Source of the DNA: Azospirillum soli | GTDB lineage: Bacteria > Pseudomonadota > Alphaproteobacteria > Azospirillales > Azospirillaceae | Length of the DNA: 64,000 nt | NCBI RefSeq assembly: GCF_017876165.1 | Contig: NZ_JAGINQ010000002.1 | Coordinates: 248,001 to 312,000, forward strand | Reading direction: 5' to 3' | Shown: one piece after another, positions 55,917 to 64,000 of the stretch | Position numbering within the stretch: position 1 is the first letter of the stretch | How the letters are laid out: the number at the start of each line of letters is the position of its first letter | Notes under the pieces: generated by a model | What the model saw: the letters and a program-made list of their open reading frames with translations, nothing else | Told to the model about the DNA's origin: nothing | The model's database searches: none | Made by a program: the position numbers and the translations under genes

Positions 55917-56942
55917 GTGAAGCTTCAGCCCAAGGCGATCGACGGCTTCCTGCGCAGCCCCGATCCCAAGATCCGCGCGGTCCTGCTCTACGGCCCGGAC
56001 ACCGGTCTGGTCCGCGACCGCGCGATGACGCTCGGCCGCACGGTGGTGTCCGACCTGTCCGACCCGTTCCGCGTTACCGAGATGCTCGGCCGCGCCGTCG
56101 CCGACGATCCGGCGCGCTTGGCCGACGAGGTTGCCGCCATCGCCTTCACCGGCGGCCGGCGCCTGATCCGCGTGCGCGAGGCCGAGGACAACAGCACGGC
56201 CGCCTTCACCGCCCTGCTGGGCGGCATGCCGCCGGGCGACAGCCTGGTCGTGGTCGAGGCGGGCGACCTCTCCAACCGATCCAAGCTCCGCACCCTGTTC
56301 GAGGGGGCCGACGGCGCCGTCGCCATTCCCTGCTATGTGGAGGAGGAGGCATCGCTCGGCCGGGTGATCGCCGACATCCTGCACGGGCATGGCCTGACCG
56401 CCGACCCCGACGCTCTGACTTTCCTGGCGGGCAACCTCGTGGGCGACCGCATGGTGGCGCGTGGCGAGGTGGAGAAGCTGGCGCTCTACATGGGCGGCGA
56501 GAAGCGCGTTCGGCTGGAAGACGCCCAGGCCTGCGTCGGCGACAGCGCCGCGCTCAGCATGGACGAGCCGATCTGGGCGGCGGCGGAGGGGGACTTCGCC
56601 ACGCTCGACCGCTCTCTGGCGCGGCTGTTCGCCGAGGGCATGGCGTCGGTCGCGATCCTGCGCGGCGCGCAACGCCATTTCCAGCGCCTGCAACTGATCG
56701 GCGGGCATGTGGCGGCTGGCAAGTCGGTGGACGCCGCCGTGGAATCCCTGCGCCCGCCGGTGTTCTTCAAGCTGAAGCCTCGTCTGACCAGTCAGGCCCG
56801 CCGTTGGCCGCCCCCGGCGGTGCGTCAGGCGCTGGATCGATTGGTTGAGGCCGAAGCCGACTGCAAGCGCACCAACATGCCGGACCAGACCATCTGCGCC
56901 CGCGTGCTGTTCCAGCTCGCCTCGCTGGCCGCCCGGCGGTAG
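55917..56942 (+). CDS. holA: DNA polymerase III subunit delta
   Basis: A 341-residue clamp-loader subunit. It begins with GTG at 55917, with GAGGGG upstream, giving MKLQPKAIDGFLRSPDPKIRAVLLYGPDTGLVRDRA; the GPDTGLV loop is a degenerate ATP-binding motif typical of HolA. AVAIPCYVEEEASLGRVIADILH and the C-terminal helical collar follow. It opens the beta clamp. It is 17 bp after lptE, in one operon with leuS. Confidence 0.94.
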   Translation: MKLQPKAIDGFLRSPDPKIRAVLLYGPDTGLVRDRAMTLGRTVVSDLSDPFRVTEMLGRAVADDPARLADEVAAIAFTGGRRLIRVREAEDNSTAAFTALLGGMPPGDSLVVVEAGDLSNRSKLRTLFEGADGAVAIPCYVEEEASLGRVIADILHGHGLTADPDALTFLAGNLVGDRMVARGEVEKLALYMGGEKRVRLEDAQACVGDSAALSMDEPIWAAAEGDFATLDRSLARLFAEGMASVAILRGAQRHFQRLQLIGGHVAAGKSVDAAVESLRPPVFFKLKPRLTSQARRWPPPAVRQALDRLVEAEADCKRTNMPDQTICARVLFQLASLAARR

Positions 56943-56969
56943 CGCCGGGCGACCGAACAGGCGACGCTT

Positions 56970-58337
56970 TTACTTCGCCGACAGGAACTGCGGCACGCGC
57001 AGCAGGATCAGCTCGTTGTGGTCCTGCTTGCCGATCTCGCGGCCGGTCGAGTAGGGCAGATTGTTGTCGTTGGCGACGACGATGTGCTCCGCGTCCACGA
57101 CATCCACGTCCTCGATGGTCACAAAGGGGAAGGTGAACTTGCCCTTATCACCGCCGATGCGGGCAATGCCCTTCGGGTCGTTGATGTCCAGCAGGTCGAT
57201 GTAGCCGACCTTCTTCACAAAGCCCTCGGCGTCAGCCTGGGCGAGGTCGATCTTGTAGACGCGCTTCATCCTGGCCGGGACGTTGAAGCAATCCGTCTTC
57301 GGGTCGGCCGGGCACGCCTTCGTCGCGTCGCCCTCTCCGTTGTCGCGCTCGATGATCAGGCCGGTGGTGGCGTCACTCATGTTGAAGTCGCCGATGTTGT
57401 TGCCGTTGGCCTCCAGCCGGTACTTGAAGGTGCGGCCGGTGTATTCGCCTTTGGTCACGTCGAACTCGGCGATGCGCAGATATTCGCGGCCGTCCTTCAT
57501 CTCCCAGGCCCCGTTGCTCCACAGCGGGCCTTCGAACAGCGGGTAGAGGAACTTGCCGTCGGGGGAGGCGGCCATGCCCTCGAAGCCGCGCGAGCGACGG
57601 ACCTCGAAATTCGCCGGACCGGGCACGGCGGGAGTGGCAACCGCGTAATGGTCGGGTGAGCGCACGGTCTTGCCGTCCAGTTTGGTCTCATGCACCGCCA
57701 GAACCTTGCCGCTGCGGTCGGTGACCAGAATGTAGGGGCCGAACTCGTCACCGAAGTAGAGCTTGTCGCCGATGGGCTGGATGCTCTCGATGTCGAAGTC
57801 GGCGCCGGTCAGATAGCGTTCCTTGGTCGCCTCGGTCGTGATCAAGAAGGGCACCTTGCGGTCGGGATCACGCAGGAAGATGGTTTCCGTGCGCGTGGTG
57901 GTGCCGGTGCGCCAATCGATCTTCAACCGGTGCGCCATCAGCATGGCGTCCGGAGAGTTGCCCCTGCTGCCGAAGCCGTTGTCGGTCAGGACCAGATACT
58001 CGCCGTTGCCCAGCGACTTGATGCCGGAGAAGCCTTGGACTGGTTGCCCCTCGAACGGCAGCTTGAGGGCCGTGGCGCGTGGCACGCCAGGGGCGGACAG
58101 GAAGGACGTGCCCTCGATGGACTGCGGCCGGTCGACGCGCTTCTTGTCGTCGGCCGTGAACTTGCCGGAAACCTTGAAGAGGTCCGGCGCATCGGCCGGT
58201 GGCGCCACGAAAGTCTTGGCTTCCAAATAGCTGTGTCCGGCCAGTTCCGCCGGGAATTTCTGGTCGGCGAAGGCCGGACTGGACAGCAGACCGGCCGCCG
58301 CCACGCCCATCAGACACAGGCTGTGAATGGTCTTCAT
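56970..58337 (-). CDS. Secreted phytase-like esterase family protein
   Basis: A 455-residue exported protein (signal MKTIHSLCLMGVAAAGLLSSPAFA). The body is a beta-propeller-like 'esterase-like activity of phytase' domain: GFSGIKSLGNGEYLVLTDNGFGSRGNSPDAMLMAH, LYFGDEFGPYILVTD, GFEGMAASPDGKFLYPLFEG and VAND-NNLPYSTGR near the end. Such proteins hydrolyse phosphoesters or esters in the periplasm; the true substrate is unknown. Its stop faces holA with 27 bp between. The gene stands alone. Confidence 0.87.
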   Translation of the reverse strand: MKTIHSLCLMGVAAAGLLSSPAFADQKFPAELAGHSYLEAKTFVAPPADAPDLFKVSGKFTADDKKRVDRPQSIEGTSFLSAPGVPRATALKLPFEGQPVQGFSGIKSLGNGEYLVLTDNGFGSRGNSPDAMLMAHRLKIDWRTGTTTRTETIFLRDPDRKVPFLITTEATKERYLTGADFDIESIQPIGDKLYFGDEFGPYILVTDRSGKVLAVHETKLDGKTVRSPDHYAVATPAVPGPANFEVRRSRGFEGMAASPDGKFLYPLFEGPLWSNGAWEMKDGREYLRIAEFDVTKGEYTGRTFKYRLEANGNNIGDFNMSDATTGLIIERDNGEGDATKACPADPKTDCFNVPARMKRVYKIDLAQADAEGFVKKVGYIDLLDINDPKGIARIGGDKGKFTFPFVTIEDVDVVDAEHIVVANDNNLPYSTGREIGKQDHNELILLRVPQFLSAK

Positions 58338-58472
58338 GACTCTCCCCTGATTTTTGATCGCCGGACGAGTGGTCCGGGCAACCCTGGTCTAGGGGGCCTG
58401 TTCTAGGGGCGGTTCATGATGGCGCGATTTCAGTAAAGTGACAGTTTGGTTCCGTCACCGGCCGATGAAAGT

Positions 58473-59135
58473 TCAGTCGGCGAAGGCGCGGAAGACGGCG
58501 ACGCAACCGACCAGGGCAATATCCCGGCGCGGGAAGCGCTTGCCCAATTCATGGTCCAGCGCCTCGACCGTGTCCTGGCGGTTGGAGAAGATGCCCTTGC
58601 CGTTGTAGAGGTCCATCAACCGCTGCGCCGCCGCGCCGCGCGGGGCGGAACCCTGGACGATGGTGGCGCCGAACAGCACCGCGCCAGAGTTCATCAAAGG
58701 GCGCAGATGGTCGAAGAGCACGGCCTTTTCCGCCATGCTCCCCGGCAGGCAGTGCAGCAGATACATCACCCCGATCGAGTCGAATCCCGGGCCATCGAAC
58801 GGGATGGGCTCCAGCGCGTTGCAGCGGATGGTTTCCGGCCGGTAGCGGGCGGCCCGCTTCGCGGCGAAGGACAGGCTGTTCTCGTTGAGATCCATCAGCG
58901 CCAAGCGCGGTTCCGGATCCGGAAAGCGGCAGCGGTCGAGGTAATAGCCGGTGCCCACCCCGACATCGAGGTGGTTGCTCGTGACGTTCGCGTTGTAGAG
59001 GTCGAGCAGACCGGACGTCGGGCACTTCCACAGGGCGTGATTGGAAAAGCCCAGGACCAGCGCGTCATACACCCACTTCAGGATCCAGCCCTTGTAGGCC
59101 GCTTGCCCGGCGTGGACGGCGTCCGCGCTGACCAT
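58473..59135 (-). CDS. Class I SAM-dependent methyltransferase
   Basis: A 220-residue methyltransferase. Motif I reads LDVGVGTGYYLDRC (about residue 55), the acidic SAM-ribose-binding residue is in LALMDLNENSL, and SIGVMYLLHCLPG is motif IV-like. The N-terminus (GWILKWVYDALVLGFSNHALWKCP) has an amphipathic segment. It is similar to small-molecule methyltransferases; substrate unknown. It lies six bases downstream of parB on the same strand, so may be transcribed with parAB. Confidence 0.85.
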   Translation of the reverse strand: MVSADAVHAGQAAYKGWILKWVYDALVLGFSNHALWKCPTSGLLDLYNANVTSNHLDVGVGTGYYLDRCRFPDPEPRLALMDLNENSLSFAAKRAARYRPETIRCNALEPIPFDGPGFDSIGVMYLLHCLPGSMAEKAVLFDHLRPLMNSGAVLFGATIVQGSAPRGAAAQRLMDLYNGKGIFSNRQDTVEALDHELGKRFPRRDIALVGCVAVFRAFAD

Positions 59136-59140
59136 GGTGA

Positions 59141-60067
59141 TTACTCTCCGCCGCCGAGGCGCCGCAGCACGTCGTCCAGCTGGTCCAGCGTCTGATAATG
59201 GATGGTGATGGTACCGCGCTTGCCCTGCGGGGTGATGGCAACCTTCAGCCCGATGCGGGCCGAGATCTCCTCCTCTAGGTTCACCAGATCCACGTCCTTC
59301 AGTGATGGATCGGCCGAAGCAGACCCGCCGTTGCCGCCCTTCTTCGCCTTGGGCGCGTCGCCGCGCATAAGGTCTTCGGTCTGGCGGACGTTGAGGCCGC
59401 GCTTGACCACCTCCTTGGCAACCGCCACCGGATCCGGCGCGGTGAGCAGGGCGCGGGCGTGACCGGCGGTGATGGCGCCGTCCTGCACCATGCCCTTGAC
59501 CGGATCGGGCAGGGCAAGCAGGCGCATCATATTGGCGACGTGGCTGCGGCTCTTGCCAACCGCCCGCGCCAGATCTTCCTGCGTGTGCTCGAACTCCTCC
59601 ATCAGGCGCTTGTAGCCTTCGGCCTCTTCGAGCGGCGTCAAATCCTGACGCTGGATGTTCTCGATCAGCGCGATTTCCAGCGCTTCACGGTCCGTCAGGT
59701 CGCGGATGACGACCGGCACCTCGTGCAGGCCGGCGATTTGCGCGGCCCGCCAGCGGCGCTCGCCGGCGATCAGCTCGTAGGAATTCGTGCTGTCGGCGTC
59801 GCGGCGGACAAGCAGGGGCTGGAGAATGCCCTTGTCGCGGATCGATTCGACCAGCCCTTGCAGCGCCTCGTCATCGAAGTTCCGGCGCGGCTGGTACTTG
59901 CCGGGGTGGATGAACTCGATGGGCACCTGCTTGGACTGCCGCACCTTGTCGAGCGCCGAATAGTCTTCGGTCGCTTCGCCGAACAGGGCCGACAGGCCAC
60001 GGCCGAGGCTGGCGCGGCGGGCGCCGCCTTCCTGACGCCCGGCTTCCTGACGTTTGGTGTCCTCCAT
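59141..60067 (-). CDS. parB: Chromosome-partitioning protein ParB
   Basis: A 308-residue CTPase and centromere-binding protein. The N-terminal segment has LGRGLSALFGE (ParA-contact region), then IPIEFIHPGKYQPRRNFD-like and the GERRWRAAQIAGLHEVPVVIRDL clamp motif, then the helix-turn-helix (LARAVGKSRSHVANMMRLLALP) that reads parS, and a C-terminal dimer domain. The ATG at 60067 overlaps the parA stop; a GTG at 60070 is the alternative. It spreads from the parS sites at 61460 and 63458. Confidence 0.96.
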   Translation of the reverse strand: MEDTKRQEAGRQEGGARRASLGRGLSALFGEATEDYSALDKVRQSKQVPIEFIHPGKYQPRRNFDDEALQGLVESIRDKGILQPLLVRRDADSTNSYELIAGERRWRAAQIAGLHEVPVVIRDLTDREALEIALIENIQRQDLTPLEEAEGYKRLMEEFEHTQEDLARAVGKSRSHVANMMRLLALPDPVKGMVQDGAITAGHARALLTAPDPVAVAKEVVKRGLNVRQTEDLMRGDAPKAKKGGNGGSASADPSLKDVDLVNLEEEISARIGLKVAITPQGKRGTITIHYQTLDQLDDVLRRLGGGE

Positions 60068-60852
60068 CACGCGCTCAGCCTCTTCTCACGGCGCAGCACT
60101 TCGCCGGCCAGGTGAATGTAAGCCTGCGAGCCGGGGCAGCGCATGTCATAGATCAGCACCGGCTTGCCGTGCGACGGAGCCTCCGACACCTTCACGTTCC
60201 GGGGGATGACGGTGTCGTACACCTTCTCCCCGAAGAAGCCGCGCACGTCGGCGGCCACCATGTCCGACAGGTTGTTGCGCTTGTCGAACATCGTGAGCAC
60301 GACGCCGTGGATGTCGAGGTCCGGGTTGAAGGTGCGCTTCACCCGCTCGATGGTCCGGATCAGGTGGCTGAGTCCTTCCAGCGCGTAGAACTCGCACTGC
60401 AGCGGCACCATGACCGCGTGCGCGGCAACCAGCGCGTTCAGCGTCAGCAGACCCAGAGCCGGCGGGCAGTCGATCAGCACGTAATCATATTCGAGCGCGC
60501 TCTTGGCGACCGCCTCACGCAGGCGGAACTCACGCTGGTCGGCGCTGACCAGCTCGATCTCCGCGCCCGACAGATCCACCGAGGAGGTGATGATCGACAG
60601 GTTCGGCACGGTCGAGACCACGGCAGCGTCTTCCAGCGGCATGCTGTCGAACAGCACGTCGTAGATGCCGACGCGCCGGTCGGCGCGCGGAATGCCGAGG
60701 CCGGTGGAGGCGTTGCCCTGAGGATCGAGATCGATCACCAGCACGCGCTTGCCGATAGCGGCGAGGGCCGTCGCCAGATTGATGGTCGTGGTGGTCTTGC
60801 CGACGCCGCCCTTCTGGTTGGCGATGGCAATGACACGCGCGGTCGGCGACAT
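60067..60852 (-). CDS. parA: Chromosome-partitioning ATPase ParA
   Basis: A 261-residue deviant Walker ATPase. It has the signature lysine Walker A (NQKGGVGKTTTTINLA), DLDPQGNAS, and a late CPPALGLLTLNAL. I chose ATG 60852 (MSPTARVIAIANQKGG) because GAGG lies just upstream and Caulobacter ParA begins equally close to the Walker A; the in-frame extension to GTG 60921 would overlap rsmG. It moves ParB-parS complexes during chromosome segregation. Confidence 0.96.
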   Translation of the reverse strand: MSPTARVIAIANQKGGVGKTTTTINLATALAAIGKRVLVIDLDPQGNASTGLGIPRADRRVGIYDVLFDSMPLEDAAVVSTVPNLSIITSSVDLSGAEIELVSADQREFRLREAVAKSALEYDYVLIDCPPALGLLTLNALVAAHAVMVPLQCEFYALEGLSHLIRTIERVKRTFNPDLDIHGVVLTMFDKRNNLSDMVAADVRGFFGEKVYDTVIPRNVKVSEAPSHGKPVLIYDMRCPGSQAYIHLAGEVLRREKRLSA

Positions 60853-60901
60853 GGGTGCCTCTTGGGAAGCCTCGGAGCGGAGAAGATTCTGGTTCGCGGT
60901 C

Positions 60902-61530
60902 TTAGACACGGTCGATACCACTCACACGCAGGATGGTTCCGGTGGGGTCGGTGCGGCTGTCAAAACGCTCGGTCCGCATCTTCCAATATTTGGTGGTATC
61001 GGTCAATTCTTCCTCCACATTTTGGCCTTTGGGGAAGATGCCGACACCGCGGTTTCCGATGAACGGATGCGCCCAGGACAACAGGTCGGACAGGGGGGCG
61101 AGGGCGCGCGCGCTGACCACATCGGCGGCGATGGGCGGGACCGCCTCGATCCGCTTGTTGTGCACCGTCACACGCGTGTCGGCGGCCCTTGCGGCCTCAC
61201 GCAGAAAGGCGCATTTGCGGGCGTCGCTCTCGATCATGTGCACCTCGGGGACGCCCATGATGGCGAGCACGAGACCGGGAAAGCCGGCCCCGCTGCCGAG
61301 ATCGACAAGGACGCGGGCCGACTCCGGGATCACCGGGAACAGCTGGGCCGAGTCCAGAAAATGCCGGCGCCAGGAGTCGGGGAGGGTGGACGGTCCGACG
61401 AGGTTGATCTTCGGCTGCCACTTGCGCAGCGTGGCCTCATAAGCGGCGAGACGATCCAGCGTTTCACGTGAAACACCGGTCACCTCCTGAAACGCCGCAG
61501 CATCGAAACTGTGATCGTTGAGAGAGGCCA

Positions 61531-61531
<1 letters not shown>
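60902..61531 (-). CDS. rsmG: 16S rRNA (guanine-N7) methyltransferase RsmG
   Basis: A 209-residue methyltransferase. It has KWQPKINLVGPST, the RHFLDSAQL segment, motif I LVDLGSGAGFPGLVLAI, and the MIESDARKCAFLREAAR and SARALAPL regions that define RsmG (GidB), which methylates G527 of 16S rRNA. The ATG at 61531 overlaps the mnmG stop (ATGA); a TTG at 61534 is in frame. A parS site lies inside the coding sequence near its start. Confidence 0.96.
61460..61475. other. parS site within rsmG
   Basis: CGTTTCACGTGAAACA matches the ParB-binding consensus TGTTTCACGTGAAACA at 15 of 16 bases, only the first base differing. It lies about 1.4 kb from the parB gene. Confidence 0.9.
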
Positions 61532-63399
<1,868 letters not shown>

Positions 63400-63457
63400 A
63401 GGGCGGAAGATAGCGGAGTCATCCGCTTACGCCAAGCATGGTGACGCGCATCAGCCG

Positions 63458-63473
63458 TGTTTCACGTGAAACA
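63458..63473. other. parS site between mnmE and mnmG
   Basis: TGTTTCACGTGAAACA is a perfect 16-bp match to the consensus parS sequence. Together with the site at 61460 it makes a pair of centromere sites 2 kb apart next to parAB. Confidence 0.96.
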
Positions 63474-63482
63474 CGGGCCTGT

Positions 63483-64000
63483 TCACTTGCCGATGCAGAA
63501 ATCCCGGAAGATCACATCCAGCAGATCCTCCACGTCCACCCGGCCGGTGATGCGGCCAAGCGCTCGGCTGGCAAGGCGGACATCTTCGGCCATCAGCTCC
63601 GGAAGGGGAGCCATCAGCGCGCGGCGCAACGCATCGCGACACTCTTCCAAGGCGGAGCGGTGGCGGGCGCGGGTCAGGGCCGGGACACCGCTTCCGGCCA
63701 GACGGTCCGCGCTAAATGCTGTCAAACGCTCTTCCAGCGCCGGCAGCCCGACCCCCGTGCGCGCCGAAACCGCAATGGCCGGAACGCCGGCAACCACCGG
63801 CGGGGTAGCATCCACCACGTCCGTCTTGTTCAGCACGACGACCGTGTCGGCATCCACCAGAGCCAGCGTGGCCGGATCCAGGGTGGGCAGATCGGTCGCG
63901 TCGAACACGGCGATTTTCACATCGGCCTTAGCCGCGCGGTCGAGGGCACGACGGATGCCTTCCTCCTCCACCTCGTCGGCGGCGGCTTCGCGCAGACCCG
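63483..64000 (-). CDS. mnmE: tRNA modification GTPase MnmE, C-terminal part (gene continues beyond the window)
   Basis: The frame is open from the right edge to a stop at 63483, showing about 172 C-terminal residues. The G4 motif VVLNKTDVVD and the G5-like AVSARTGVG are visible, followed by the helical domain ending in LASRALGRITGRVDVEDLLDVIFRDFCIGK, whose C-terminal CIGK is diagnostic of MnmE. It works with MnmG on tRNA wobble uridines. The N-terminal and most of the G domain lie outside the window. Confidence 0.95.
   Translation of the reverse strand, partial: GLREAAADEVEEEGIRRALDRAAKADVKIAVFDATDLPTLDPATLALVDADTVVVLNKTDVVDATPPVVAGVPAIAVSARTGVGLPALEERLTAFSADRLAGSGVPALTRARHRSALEECRDALRRALMAPLPELMAEDVRLASRALGRITGRVDVEDLLDVIFRDFCIGK

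Overview
The window looks like a piece of a high-GC alphaproteobacterial chromosome, most probably Azospirillum. The strongest clue is the PII protein at 7530-7868. From memory its sequence is almost identical to Azospirillum brasilense GlnZ, and as I recall for that species it is followed by an aminotransferase gene. The right end carries the usual alphaproteobacterial block mnmE-mnmG-rsmG-parA-parB with two parS sites, which normally lies near the replication origin. Genes are densely packed, with many ATGA or TGATG overlaps. I see no rRNA, tRNA, CRISPR array, prophage or complete insertion sequence.

Layout. 1-9.6 kb: FtsX-type ABC permease and ATPase (ybbP/ybbA-like) divergent from tesA; FIST sensor protein; Tas-like aldo/keto reductase; thpR; UbiH-type hydroxylase; glnZ with a sigma-54-type promoter; aminotransferase. 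9.6-15 kb: ftsK, lolA, an HdeD-like membrane protein, speE and speD. 15.3-23.4 kb: a LytS/BtsS-like histidine kinase and LytTR regulator followed by pyruvate formate-lyase (no activase seen), a class I amidotransferase, a MarR regulator, a FAH-family enzyme and xthA.

23.5-42.5 kb is an envelope/glycan region. It holds a phosphatase, two GT4-type glycosyltransferases, a PAS-GGDEF diguanylate cyclase and a COG4671-like glycosyltransferase on the minus strand. Divergent from these are a very unusual 882-residue ABC transporter and a free-standing cyclic-nucleotide-binding protein. Converging on them is a tightly packed series: murein-endopeptidase-like lipoprotein, second COG4671-like glycosyltransferase, polysaccharide deacetylase, small membrane protein and a complete peptide-type ABC importer. 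An MBL-fold hydrolase lies just upstream.

42.7-49 kb: a coiled-coil/HTH protein; an orphan OmpR-type regulator coupled to a free-standing glycosyltransferase N-terminal half; ribA with a degenerate ribB-like domain; an unknown protein behind a near-perfect sigma-54 promoter, then an L,D-transpeptidase; a YggS-family protein; a small secreted protein. 49-52.7 kb: two tandem paralogous porins and a DUF3576 lipoprotein. 52.8-57 kb: leuS-lptE-holA. 57-64 kb: phytase-like esterase, methyltransferase, parB, parA, rsmG, mnmG, and the end of mnmE.

Several families of short palindromic repeats are scattered between genes, and one copy appears to be inserted in frame in a glycosyltransferase gene. The best leads for something undescribed are the degenerate, internally repeated ABC transporter in its glycan cluster, and the sigma-54-driven unknown gene at 46213-47160.
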